From positions 13,205,001 through 13,269,000 of the forward strand of contig NC_092562.1 of assembly GCF_037975245.1 (NCBI RefSeq): 64,000 bases of DNA, written 5' to 3'. A model generated the notes under the pieces. It did not search any database. It saw only the letters and a list, made by a program, of their open reading frames with translations, and was not told where the DNA came from. Position 1 is the stretch's first letter; the number at the start of each line of letters is the position of its first letter. Of the stretch, positions 10,928 through 22,200 are shown in pieces. A program made the position numbers and the translations under genes. The DNA is from Apostichopus japonicus (lineage: Eukaryota > Echinodermata > Holothuroidea > Aspidochirotida > Stichopodidae).

Positions 10928-13900
10928 CATGGCATTAAAGGTTTGTGATAAATTGTCAATAAGCAAAATTCATAAATTTGCTCTCAGTATCCGTTGTTAT
11001 TTTTGTTTGTTTTCTTCCTGAAGGATTCGTCAACACACTTTATACATATACCATTAGTCGAGACCAAAGCGTATCCCTCGGAGCTGAGTTTGTCAAAAAC
11101 AGACTGGATAGATTTGAACCATCTCTCAGATGGCGTTGCACAACCTTCGACGCAATGGGTAATTCAAACGCTCCTGTGCCAGTCCCATCATGCGATGGGA
11201 GCCTAGTCTGTACATTGTCTGGTAGCGGACTATCCGATAGTATCTATGAAGTTTATCGTCCAGGGAGAGAGAAGCGGACATGGCATCCACTCTTTTATCT
11301 CTTTGTTAGAAGTAAGTTCCTACAAAATGTCGGTATGTTATGGTTTCTGATATTCCTATTGACTCCTTCCCAACACTAACCCCATCCCCTCCCTGCCACC
11401 CTTTCCCACCACCCTTTCGCCCAGTTTGAACAGTTGTTGCCGAGGATAAACAATGGCTGGATATTTGTCACCAAGGTGGATACGTCATATAAGCACAGCC
11501 GTTTTTCATACAGTTAAAGCCTACGACTTTTTAAGCTTCCGTGAGAACACAGCCAAGATCCACCCATCTAGATAAAGCATGGCTGTAATGATTGATCAGG
11601 TCCACACATATTATGTGCTCTAGATCTATAAGGCGTAGGAGGCGGGGGGCTGGGGGGCTGCAGCCCCCCCCCCCCCCCAACCATATTTTTGGGTGAAAAT
11701 TCGGGCAAAATGCTTAGAATTTTTCGGGCACCAACTGGAAGAATAATTATTTGCAGTGTGTTTTCTCATTTTTTTTTTGGTGAAATTTCGGCAATATGCT
11801 GAGAATTTTTCGGGCAACTACTTAAAGAATAATAATTTGCAATGTGTTTTTCAAATTTTTGGTGAAAATTCGGGCAATATGCTGAGAATATTTTCGGGCA
11901 CCTACTGAAAGGATAATAATTTGCAGTGTGTTTTCTCATTTTTTGGGGTGAAAATTTGGGCATTATCATTGCTGAGAATTTGTCGGGCACCTACCAGTGG
12001 CGGAGCGTCCATACAGTCAGAGGGGCGGATGCACCCCTGACGGACTCAAATGGACTGCTGGCGCCCTTTTCAGCTTTTCACCACTTTTTATTTATTCGCG
12101 ATTATTGACTTTTTTATTGTGCTCTGAAATACCTATTGACATTTGTCACATTTTGTTGGTGCAATTTTCTGACAAATGGCGATGAAACCTATTTATTCTT
12201 CGTTTATCTGCAAATTAGCAAGGCCTGGAAAGGGTCATTTCCGGAGATCTAGGAAGTATCTTTACTCAAAAAATGTCTGTACGCTCCGCGCCAACCAGTG
12301 GTGGCGCTCCGCTTAGATAGTGTCGAAAGCGCCCCTACAGACCAATCTCTCCCCCCTGACCAATACCCCTAGCTCCGCCACTGGCACCTACTGAAAGAAG
12401 AAGAATTTGCAATGTATTTTTCAATGGTTAAACTTATATTATTATCATTCTCATTATTGTTGTAACGACTTCCCCAATAATTATAACCAATATGGAAGAG
12501 TAATAACACGGAAAATGACTGTACGTTATTGGCATGTGATGTAATAACCGAAGAATGCCTATATGATATGCACATTAACATGTGAAAAAATTTTGGTTAT
12601 ATTTTTCGGGCAAGTTGTTACAGCCCCCCCCCCCCCCCCCCAATCAAGTGAGGCTCTTACGCCTATGTCCAGATTTCTTGTCGTTGTTAGAGTTTCAATG
12701 TAAACCAATACCACAAAACGCCTCTCTCATTTACATCCATACAGATTGTGACGATGGTTTTTTTTGTGATGGCGGCAGTTTCCCTTGTCCAACGTGTGTA
12801 AATGGTGTTTGTGATGACGTCAACGGACTTTGTAATTGCTACCCAGGATTTACTGGAGATACATGCGAGGATGGTAAGAGCCGCGTATTCAAATTTGATA
12901 AAGCGTACACTGTTGTAATAACCAAACATTAGAATGCTGTGCGCTATTTTTATCCTTCGAGTATCTTTTAGCCAACCACTTGTTCCCAAAGAATAATAAC
13001 CTTTTATAGTTTAGGTTTGTGCAGAAACCAAAAGTAACCGGTTCATAATGAACTTTGCTGAAACCTAATTGGAAATAAGTCCATCAGTTAAACGTTGCTT
13101 TTCTATATATGTGATATATAAATAACAGAGTTCCTTGTTGCTAATTGTTTTAAGGTTCTTCATAAAAGTATAAGTTAATTCCTTGAAACATGAACAAGTG
13201 ACTGATAAGGTTGATTAATTACAATCTTATTTATTGGTATTTGAAGGAACAATCGATGTAGGTTGTCAGACATTATTACAAAAAACGTAAGAAGTTATTT
13301 TTAGCAATAAACCGTCAGTTGACAATTATATTGCTGTATTAAAAGGAAACTAGTCTGACTATTTTCATCTTATTTTAATCTTAGACTGTATTGATTGGGA
13401 ACTGATTGATTGATAGAATGATTGAATAATTGATGGATTGTTTGATGGATAGCAGGATGAATTTATGGATTAATAGTTGGATGGATGTGTGGATGGTTGG
13501 ATTAATTCACGGCTCGATTGATTGATTGATGGATGGATTCATTGAATGATCGATGAATTGAATGATATTGCACTTGATTCTTTGCGTTATCACTGGACAG
13601 ATGGATGTCTTGATGGATTGACTGCAGTGTGAATGAAAGTGTTTGATTGATTTGACTATTTAATTGATGGATGGATGGATGGATGAATTTCTGGATTGAT
13701 TGACAGATGGGTGGCTTGAATGATTGACTGCGATTAATATACTACACTTTATTTATGATTGATTGAATGATCGATATGTTGCTTGATTGGTTGAAGGATT
13801 TAATTGATTGACAGATGGTTTGATTGATTTACTGCAGTTATTTGAAAGCACTTGATTGATGTATGGATGTATGATTTGATTGATTGATTGACTGATGGAT

Positions 13901-15204
13901 CGATTGATTGACTGACGAATTTGTTTGCTTCTTTGCTTATTGTTTTCTGTCTATGTTATAAAACCGTGTTCATCGTTGTGTTATTCATGACATTCAATAT
14001 CCCTTTCCTATTTTCTTCCTTCTATTTAGCTTGCCCTGAAGGCCGAATCGGAAAAGGTTGTTCATACTTGTGCAGTGAGGTATTTCCAGGGAGTGATTGC
14101 AGTAACATTTTGATCTGTAACCCCGGCAAGGTCGGGTGTAAATGTTATCCAGGATTACAAGCTCCTGATTGCATTACCCGTAAGTCTTAACATCTTATAA
14201 AGCAGAGACTGGAGCGGTGCATACAAATATGTCATGCCCGCACCCCCAATGTGTCACCCCTCCCCCAATGTGTTACCCCCCCCCCCCCGAAACGTATACC
14301 AGTACTATATCGTTGGGGCTTTTTCTTCCTTTCTTAGACGGTAACATAATATTTTAAATTTATAGAAAATTCAAGGCGCATTACAATAATTCCCTTGTCA
14401 ACGATAACCTGTCAAACATAGAAACAGTCCTTCCCCATGGCAGCAGCTAAACAGCGCCCTGACAGTTGATCTCACAGGTCCCCGGCTTTACACCTGGGTG
14501 AAGAGAGGCAATGGAGATAAAGTGCGTCGCCCAAGGACACAACGTAATGATCTGGCCAGGACTCGAACCTGCAAGCCTTAGATCACAAATCGACTGCGTC
14601 AACCACTTTACCGCAACACTCCCTCAAATATCGCCTTCATACGACTCCTCCTTCACTATAATATGATTTTTTTTCTGATGTATATTAATGATAATACATT
14701 GCAAGAGGTTGAAACCAAATCATGAAAGACATCGTTGTATAATAATGCTAGGTACTCAGACAAATTCGATCGACATGATATCTGTCATAATTTTTTTTTT
14801 GTACAACATAACGATTCGCTTAAATGGTATATGCGTCTGAACCAACTTGTACCCAAAATTCTCGGTCGTTATAAGTATCACAATACACCTATTATGAAAA
14901 GAAGGGTGGGATATACGAAAAACACTACCATCTCAAATAACAAAATAAGTGCAGTCTAATACCGATACTGTTTGCTTTTTTGGGTATTTATTATTGGTAT
15001 TTATTTCTTTTTACATCAAACAAGGATATGTTGTACATTGTGAAACAGTGTTACTCTACAGAACTGTAAATAGAAACACTACAGATAACAGAGTTTTCAA
15101 CCTTGTTTCATATCGTTTTCCTTTCAGCTTGTGACGCAGGATTTTGGGGTTCTAATTGCCACAGAACGTGTACTGCTCCTTGCAATCCCCGCACGGGGCT
15201 GTAG
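4729..15204 (+). CDS. Gene A: Tie-ectodomain-like modular secreted protein, 5'-partial, seven coding exons
   Basis: Exons: 4729-5091, 6791-6928, 7579-7905, 11024-11311, 12745-12873, 14030-14179, 15128-15204 (stop TAG). All junctions are AG/GT and all internal introns are phase 1, so every exon is a symmetrical 1-1 module. Order of modules: propeller-like segment, small Cys-rich module, a 109-residue module ending CIATENSG, an Ig-like module ending LFYLFVR, then three EGF-like modules. The Ig-EGF-EGF-EGF order and cysteine spacing resemble Tie receptor tyrosine kinases, but there is no fibronectin, membrane or kinase exon before the stop. The first four exons of the paralogue (gene B) have no match in 1-4700, so the 5' part is probably off the left edge. 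The function is inferred to be extracellular binding. The family assignment rests on motif recognition, without a database search. Confidence 0.85.
5092..6790. other. Gene A intron 1, featureless
   Basis: No exon, repeat or RNA signal that I can support. The short open frames are unsupported. Confidence 0.6.
6791..6928 (+). CDS. Gene A exon: small Cys-rich module
   Basis: Acceptor ctattag, donor GTAAGT, phase 1-1. Encodes [15 protein letters not shown] flanked by further cysteines, like half of an EGF or laminin-type module. Gene B exon 42664-42795 has the same CGFC...GTCQC core. Confidence 0.82.
7367..7443. repeat. (TA)n microsatellite
   Basis: About 37 TA units in gene A intron 2. Confidence 0.95.
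7579..7905 (+). CDS. Gene A exon: conserved extracellular module (CIATENSG end)
   Basis: Acceptor caaaacag, donor GTATGT, 327 bp, phase 1-1. Exactly the same length as gene B exon 44034-44360. Shared blocks include LRRSGG/QRRSGG, GVTT, GRGRRFGV-type (here SRGRRFGVF) and PCIATENSG. Sitting just before the Ig-like exon, it could be a first Ig-like domain, but the usual Cys/Trp core is not visible. Confidence 0.86.
8008..9716 (+). repeat. Dispersed 14-bp motif GTGACTCGCGTGAC, ten copies
   Basis: Exact copies start at 8008, 8189, 8370, 8392, 9181, 9350, 9519, 9533 and 9703, plus a one-mismatch copy at 9167. All are in the same orientation. They stand out as CpG-containing words in AT-rich DNA. 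Spacing varies, with some doublets in direct contact. Confidence 0.9.
9088..9772 (+). repeat. 352-bp tandem duplication
   Basis: The unit beginning CAGTGATTCATTCATCA at 9088 recurs at 9440 with few changes and runs to about 9772. Each unit carries three of the GTGACTCGCGTGAC-type motifs. Confidence 0.88.
10069..10286. repeat. (AT)n arrays, the first with palindromic flanks
   Basis: GACCATGTATAT at 10069 and ATATACATGGTC ending 10132 bracket an (AT)n core. A second (AT)n lies at 10207-10286. Confidence 0.85.
10868..10945. repeat. Perfect palindrome around (TA)n
   Basis: Arms of 23 bases (CAAACCTTTAATGCCATG..., and its reverse complement) enclose (TA)n, so the whole 78 bases can fold on itself. 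Confidence 0.9.
11024..11311 (+). CDS. Gene A exon: Ig-like module before EGF repeats
   Basis: Acceptor cctgaag, donor GTAAGT, 288 bp, phase 1-1. Encodes the LRWR core Trp, a SCDGSLVC cysteine pair, the F-strand-like SIYEVY and the end HPLFYLFVR. The module ending in LxVR followed by a Cys resembles the Ig2-EGF1 junction of Tie receptors. The F-strand cysteine present in gene B (YECY) is absent here, while an extra Cys follows LRWR. Confidence 0.85.
11631..12668 (+). mobile_element. Older hAT-like element with internal 85-bp repeats, host of a nested MITE
   Basis: Left part AAGGCGTAGGAGGC plus a G/C tract; right part C tract plus CTCTTACGCC form approximate inverted ends. The interior holds four units of about 85 bp (starting near 11685, 11771, 11857, 11939; key phrase ttttcgggcacctactgaa). 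The fourth unit is split by the MITE at 11995-12383. The target duplication is unclear, so boundaries are approximate. Confidence 0.55.
11995..12383 (+). mobile_element. hAT-type MITE copy 1, 389 bp
   Basis: Ends CAGTGGCGGAGC and GCTCCGCCACTG, flanked by a perfect 8-bp direct repeat GCACCTAC (11987-11994, 12384-12391). Eight-base duplications and CAGNGGC termini are hAT signatures. Non-coding. It is inserted inside an older repeat element (11631-12668). A second copy of the family is at 25387. Confidence 0.92.
12745..12873 (+). CDS. Gene A exon: EGF-like module 1
   Basis: Acceptor ccatacag, donor GTAAGA, 129 bp, phase 1-1. Encodes [18 protein letters not shown] followed by YPGFTGDTC, the C-x2-C-xNG-x-C-D-x5-C-x-C-xPGF-x-G-x2-C pattern of Tie EGF1. 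Same length as gene B exon 47029-47157. Confidence 0.9.
13395..13915 (+). repeat. Degenerate GATT/GATG tetranucleotide tract
   Basis: Imperfect ttgattgatggatgg-type repeats fill gene A intron 5 upstream of EGF module 2. Confidence 0.9.
14030..14179 (+). CDS. Gene A exon: EGF-like module 2
   Basis: Acceptor tatttag, donor GTAAGT, 150 bp, phase 1-1. Encodes [15 protein letters not shown], then [20 protein letters not shown]. The G-x-C-x-C-x-PG-x5-C ending and the expanded loop before it match the second EGF of Tie proteins. Gene B exon 47938-48087 is the same length. Confidence 0.9.
14350..14623 (-). mobile_element. tRNA-derived SINE
   Basis: Read on the minus strand from 14623: GGGAGTGTTGCGG, an A-box-like GTGGTTGACG, then the B box GGTTCGAGTCC (14559-14569 on the plus strand). 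A non-tRNA body follows with the common TGTGTCCTTGGGCGACGC phrase. Pol III type promoter; no CCA or intact cloverleaf, so not a tRNA gene. The 3' boundary is approximate. Located in gene A intron 6. Confidence 0.7.
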
Positions 15205-15218
15205 TCGCCATCTTCAGG
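15128..15218 (+). CDS. Gene A exon: EGF-like module 3, cut by stop TAG
   Basis: Acceptor cctttcag. Encodes [14 protein letters not shown], then CNPRTGL and TAG at 15202-15204. A strong donor (GG|GTAAGA) follows the stop at 15219, so the exon continues 14 bases as 3' UTR and a further exon is expected. The EGF module lacks its second half. The stop sits at the equivalent position in gene B. Confidence 0.85.
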
Positions 15219-16144
15219 GTAAGACTTCTACATTTTGTTTCGCATACATGGTTGTTTTCGACAGATCAAGTGCGATGTCCACTTCGACAGTGTATGCATG
15301 GTTACTATGATCCCCTGCATCACTGCTACGTCACTGGTCATAAATCCTATCTAGATCGTGTTTAGGATATGTACGTCAATGACGTCACATCGCTGGTGAC
15401 AGACTACGGATCAGTGATGCAGCAGGACTACGTCTATATCAATCTTGTATTATTCGATTGGTAGAAACAGATTAGGAGACAGAAGGTCTATATATGTGTC
15501 ATAAAGAACTTACCTAAACAGCTAATAATGTTAATTCCACGTGGGAGGAAACACAGGTTTCATGTTCCTTTAGACACACGGCTTGCATACTTGAGCAAGT
15601 CTAAATATGACATCATCGAGCCACACGTGCGGCATTTTCGAAAGTATTGAAGCTCTTCATATGGCCTAATGATGGATTAGATTTTATTGCCAATATTCTA
15701 GAAAGCCAAATGCTTGAGGTTCAATAAAGCATTTTGACATCAAAGATTTACAAAGCTGCCAAAACACGATGATTTAAAATCTAGGCTTTGCCATCTCTGG
15801 ATAATAAGATTATTATCTGTTTTTTGGGGTAAGTTGTTCATCGCTAAGATTTTTACCATATTTATTAAAGATGACAGTATGCTTTGTTAATTTAAACACT
15901 TTGATAATAATATCTCACGAATGGGATATTAGTTAATATACAATGAATATATAATTGAAATCGTTAGACTATATTGTTGGGCTATACGTTCCACAAGTCG
16001 ATACCTTTATGACAAGGTTGAATTTGCCGTTTTACTCAATATTCTTGTTATGTACTCTTTCACCAACTTTTTTTCTCTCTCTCTCTCGTCCTCTCCCCCC
16101 CCCACCCCCACCCTCCACCTCACCTCTCTCTCTCTCTGTATCAG
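15219..16144. other. Intron after gene A stop
   Basis: Non-coding. Short inverted phrase CTGCATCACTG / CAGTGATGCAG near 15314 and 15409. Ends in a long CT-rich tract that serves as polypyrimidine tract. Confidence 0.55.
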
Positions 16145-16547
16145 AGCGAGGACGGTTTAAAAGACGTACGAAACAGGAAAAGAGGAAAGACAACGACTAT
16201 GACTGGCGGTTCAACCAAATCGTCAGATTTTGATTTTATTATTTTGTATTCTATTTGATTGGTGACTAATTGATGATGGTCCAAATTGTATCGGATTTTT
16301 TGTTATGCAAATCTGATCAAACGATTTTCTTCATTTAATTCAATAAATTCAATTCGGTTTCTTGGTTTTTTATTGTTTTTATTTCTTTATCGTTCTTTGT
16401 TTCTTGCTTATAGGAATAATATGTTTTGCATTTACAACGTCTTGTCTATTTACAGTTTTACGTAATTATTACTTATGACGTAATAATTGCGTATTAACAT
16501 AACGGATAGCAATTCTTTACAAAGACCTGGCAGATTTTGGAAGAATA
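16145..16547 (+). other. Gene A probable non-coding last exon / 3' UTR
   Basis: A long pyrimidine tract ending gtatcag precedes 16145. The first roughly 65 bases align with the start of the gene B last exon at 50398 (shared TTTAAAAG near the start and CGACTATGACTG). A 27-bp stretch at 16520-16546 is identical to 50836-50862 downstream of gene B. AATAAA occurs at 16342-16347 and again at 16782-16787, so the 3' end is not fixed. The exact 3' boundary is unknown. Confidence 0.55.
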
Positions 16548-16989
16548 GCTTTATTTCGCAACTCTATGCCTCCTTTAAGGCATGCAATTGACGACAAAGC
16601 ATAACAATGCATATACATTTAAGTATTTGAAAACAAGCATTTATATTTTGGTGGCTGGTTTTATTCTTATATTGACAATAATCATACGAGCAGCAATGAA
16701 TTAATTCTCATTCGTTTATTTTCTTTTCCACTTGCCTTCATTATGTGAACGATATTGATAACTTGCCCCTTTGCCCTCACAAATAAAAAACATTTGACTT
16801 AACTAACAACAACATTTTTTCCACGTTTAAGTTATGCATTACTAAAGGTATCCCCTGATGGCTGGCTGAAATGAAATTTGTCTGCATCTGACTTCAACAC
16901 TGCATCCTCATAGTATTAGTGTGACGAACATGCATGTGGTGAAATTGCATTGGTTTCAATCATACACATACACACCCACCTACACACAC
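16548..16989. other. Downstream flank of gene A
   Basis: Unique non-coding sequence before the AT tract; contains a second AATAAA at 16782. Confidence 0.5.
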
Positions 16990-17931
<942 letters not shown>

Positions 17932-17991
17932 TAATTGGGGGCCTATCCGGGAAGTCGAATTAGACGAACTTCCTTAATTCAGACATTCATT

Positions 17992-19215
17992 ATGTCTTTC
18001 GATTTGAAAAAGTTTATCGATAAGCCATCTATTGATGAGCTAAATTCCCTTAAGAAATCTGACATTATTCAGATTGCGAAACATTATCAAGTTGACTTCA
18101 AAACGAACATGAGAAAGGATGAAATTAAGAAGTTAGTAGCAGAACATTTGGTTGATGAAAATGAATTAGAGGAATCGGAACTTGGGGATTTGTCCTATGT
18201 GAGCTTCAATGAGGGTGCAAGCACGTTAGAGTTGAGAAAATTAGAGCTACAAGCCCAAAAAGAGATTAAATTGATGGAAATTGAAATGGAGAAAGAAATC
18301 AGATTGAAGGAATTAGATTTAAAATCATCGGCTGCAGACCCTGGCTCACCCATTTCCCTGGTTTCTGGTTTACACATCAGTAAATATTTGTCTCTAATTC
18401 CTAAGTTTAAAGAAGTTGATGTAGACAATTTCTTTTGTCATTTTGAGAAATTGGCGCATTCGTTGTTATGGCCAAAAGATAAATGGGTATTGTTGATTCA
18501 AAGTTCTTTTGTTGGCAAGGCACAAGAAATTTATTCTGCATTATCTCTGGCAGATAGCCTTGATTATGATATTGTAAAAACAGCGGTTCTTAATGCTTAT
18601 GAACTTGTACCTGAAGCGTATAGGCAAAAGTTTCGAAATTTCAAGAAACAACCAAATCAAACTTATGTTGAATTTGCTCGGGTGAAAGAAACTCATTTCA
18701 ATCACTGGTGTTCTTCTAAAGAGGTTCAGGAATTCGAGGAACTGAGACAACTTATGCTGGTTGAAGAGTTCAAAAACTGTCTAAGTAACGAAATTAGAGT
18801 TCACCTTGATGAACGCCAAGTTGATTCTTTATCTAAAGCTGCTGTAATGGCAGACGATTATACCCTCACTCACCAATCTTTTAGAAATGTAACAAATAAG
18901 TCGCATCTTAATTATGTTAGGGCTAGTAATCCTTCCAAGTCGTATGATTCTGTTAACAAACGGCAATCATACCCAAGTCGCAGTAAAGACGACTATGTCA
19001 GCTCTAACAGGGTTGACCCTGGTGTACCTGTTTGTGGTTATTGTCGTAGTAAAGGTCACCTAATGGCAAATTGTTTCAAATTGGCTAGAAAGAGAGAACG
19101 GGAGAGGGAAATGTCACCAAATGCATTAGCAATTGTAGATAGATCACCCCATAAGCTTGTAACACCTGTGAGAACTGGCAAAATTACTAGGCGTACTAAT
19201 GAGATCCAAGACTAA
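17992..19215 (+). CDS. gag: Retrotransposon gag polyprotein
   Basis: Structural protein of the element: nucleocapsid and coat. Start chosen at ATG 17992 because the frame upstream is non-coding leader. The N-terminal third is Lys/Glu-rich with coiled-coil-like character. A capsid-like region around residues 110-260 is followed by one CCHC zinc knuckle (CGYCRSKGHLMANC) near residue 345. Stop TAA at 19213-19215. The protease follows in the same frame. Confidence 0.85.
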   Translation: MSFDLKKFIDKPSIDELNSLKKSDIIQIAKHYQVDFKTNMRKDEIKKLVAEHLVDENELEESELGDLSYVSFNEGASTLELRKLELQAQKEIKLMEIEMEKEIRLKELDLKSSAADPGSPISLVSGLHISKYLSLIPKFKEVDVDNFFCHFEKLAHSLLWPKDKWVLLIQSSFVGKAQEIYSALSLADSLDYDIVKTAVLNAYELVPEAYRQKFRNFKKQPNQTYVEFARVKETHFNHWCSSKEVQEFEELRQLMLVEEFKNCLSNEIRVHLDERQVDSLSKAAVMADDYTLTHQSFRNVTNKSHLNYVRASNPSKSYDSVNKRQSYPSRSKDDYVSSNRVDPGVPVCGYCRSKGHLMANCFKLARKREREREMSPNALAIVDRSPHKLVTPVRTGKITRRTNEIQD

Positions 19216-22200
19216 TTTTTACCATTTGTCTCTGATGGTTTTGTATCTCTTAACGAGGATCTCCCGCCAGTGAAAATTAGGGTATTACGGGACACGGGTG
19301 CTGATCAATCTCTGCTATTGGAAGGCATATTGCCACTGTCTGAACAAACATCAGCTGGCGGAGATGTATTGCTTCAGGGGGTGGGGTGTATTTCTATTCC
19401 TGTGCCAGTTCATAACATCCATCTTCAATCAAACATTGTATCGGGTATGGTTATGGTGGGTGTTAGACCATATCTTCCTGCAAAAGGGGTGCAGTTTCTC
19501 TTAGGCAATGATTTGGCAGGTGGCAGAGTAATAGTCAATCCAATTGTCACTGACAAGCCGAGCACTTGTGATAACACAGAGCAGTTACAGAAAGAAATTC
19601 CTAATCTCTTCCCTGCATGTGCTGTGACTCGCGCTATGTCTCAAAAACTTCAAGAAGTTTCAAATTCGGATCATTCTTCCTTTTCAAACGAGACTAACTC
19701 CAAACATAGGGAGTCTCCTAAGAAATGTCCTCCAAAAGAGGCTTTCCATAATTCCCAAGCGGAATTTAATTTGGCTGATACCTTTTTGGGTCGCCTTTAT
19801 AATGATCCCGACCCTCCTTTGGGTCCCCTAAGTTCGTTACCAAACGGTGTGAACCCAGAACAGTCAAACTCTGTTCCTTTTGAGGTGTTCTCTTCTGATT
19901 CCCTGTCAAGAGAACAACTCCTGTTAGAGCAGGAAAAAGATCCTGAACTAACCTTGCTGTGCGACAAGGCAATCACCGAGGACGAAGCAGAAAACGTCCC
20001 GGTTTGTTTTTACCTTAAAAAGGGTATATTAATGAGAAAGTGGAGACCACCAGATGTATCCGCATTTGATGAGTGGCGAGTTTATCACCAAGTGGTCGTT
20101 CCTAAAGTCTATAGGTCTGATGTATTAAGTTTGGCACATGAGACGCCTTTTTCTGGTCATCTTGGCGTTAACAAAACATACCATCGTATTTTGAATCACT
20201 TCTTTTGGCCAAATCTTAAGAAAGATGTTTCTTATTTCTGTAGAACATGTCATACATGTCAACTAGTGGGTAAACCGAATCAAACAATCCCACCAGCACC
20301 ACTTAAACCAATTCCCGCTTTTGAAGAGCCTTTTAGTAGAGTGATCATAGATTGCGTCGGTCCTCTACCGAAAACTAAATCTGGTAACCAGTATATGCTT
20401 ACTATAATGTGCGCATCGACAAGGTTCCCCGAAGCTATTCCTGTTAGGGATATTAAGGCTAAGACCGTGTGTAAGGTTTTGATTAAATTCTTTACTTTGG
20501 TTGGTTTACCAAAGTCTGTTCAATCCGATCAGGGTTCAAATTTTATGTCAAGAGTTTTCCAACAAGCTATGTATCAGTTGAATATTAGACAAGTTACATC
20601 TAGCGCTTATCATCCACAAAGCCAAGGTGCGTTGGAAAGATTCCACCAAACATTGAAGAGTATGATTAGGACATATTGTTTTGAAAATGTAAAAGATTGG
20701 GATGAAGGTGTTCATTTCTTAATGTTTGCTGCCCGAGAGTCAATTCAAGAGTCATTAGGGTTTAGCCCGTTCGAGCTTGTGTTTGGTCACAGAGTTCGTG
20801 GTCCACTAAAAATGTTGAAAGAAAAGTGGATGTGCGAGACAGAAGACCTGAATATTCTTGATTATGTCTGTAAGTTCAAGTACAGACTTCACAGAGCATG
20901 TGAGATTGCCAGAGAAAACCTAAAGAGTGCTCAAAATAGCATGAAACTTAGATATGACAAACGTGCGGTAGATAGATCATTTTCACCTGGAAACAAGGTA
21001 TTAGTGTTTTTGCCAGTTCCTAATTCACCATTGCATGCTCGATATTTTGGCCCTTATGTTATTCACAAAAAAGTGAGTGACACTGATTACATTGTTTTGA
21101 CTCCGGACAGACGTAAATCCAAGAGATTGTGTCATATTAACATGCTTAAGAAATATTACGAGAGAAACTCTAAGGATAATAGTTTCAAGATTACGTCATC
21201 AATTGTTACTTCTGAAGTAGATTGTGAAGATGAGGTCGAAGGTCAAAATGTTCCAGAAATGTGTATTAAATTGCAAAATTCTGATGTAATGTCAAACCTT
21301 GATAAGAAGTTATGCCATTTGTCAACTGTTCAAAGTGAGCAAATCGGTTCATTGTTGCGAGATTTTTCACATCTATTTTCAGACAGTCCGACCAGGACTA
21401 ATCTAGTGTATCACGATGTTGATGTGGGTGATTCGAAGTCAATTAAGCAACACCCATATAGAATGAATCCTGTAAAATCTAAGCATCTGCGTGATGAAAT
21501 TCAGTATATGTTGAAACATGATATTATTGAACCTAGCGACAGTGAGTGGTCTTCTCCATGTATTTTGGTTCCCAAACCAGACGGAAGTTTTAGATTTTGT
21601 ACCGATTATCGGAAAGTAAACACCGTTACACGGACCGATTCATACCCCATCCCTAGAGTGGATGATTGTATTGATAGAATTGGTAATGCAAGGTTCGTAA
21701 CGAAGTTTGACTTGCTAAAAGGGTACTGGGAAATACCACTCACTGATCGAGCTAAGAGAGTGTCGGCATTCGTTACACCCGATGGGTTATTTCAATATAA
21801 AGTAATGCCGTTCGGAATGAAGAACGCTCCAGCGACATTCCAACGTTTGTTAAACAATATAACTGCCAGTTTAGAAAATTGTGAAGTTTATATTGATGAC
21901 ATTATTGTGTATAGCAACTCGTGGTATGAGCATGTAACTCGTATTAGATCACTTTTTGAGAAGTTAACTGAGGCAAATCTTACTGTAAATCTTGTCAAAA
22001 GTGAGATTGCACATGCAAATGTTATTTTTCTAGGTCACGTGGTTGGTCAAGGCGAGGTAAAACCCGTCAAGGCCAAGGTTGAGGCTATTGACAAATATCC
22101 AGTCCCAGCTACGAAAAAGCAATTAATGCGATTTTTAGGTATGGCTAGGTACTATAGGAGATTTTGTCGGAATTTTTCCGATGTTGCTGCTCCGCTCACG

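Larger units (their letters stand above)
9773..11023. other. Rest of gene A intron 3
   Basis: Apart from the AT arrays and the palindrome listed, only unique non-coding sequence with G/C-rich patches near 10570-10800. Confidence 0.6.

Noticed and set aside
14559-14623. A tRNA gene on the minus strand
   Set aside because: B box is good, but the arms do not pair into a cloverleaf and a SINE body follows.
15360-15465. Short open frame starting MYVNDVTSLVTDYGS after the gene A stop
   Set aside because: No splice signal connects it to gene A, and gene B has no counterpart.
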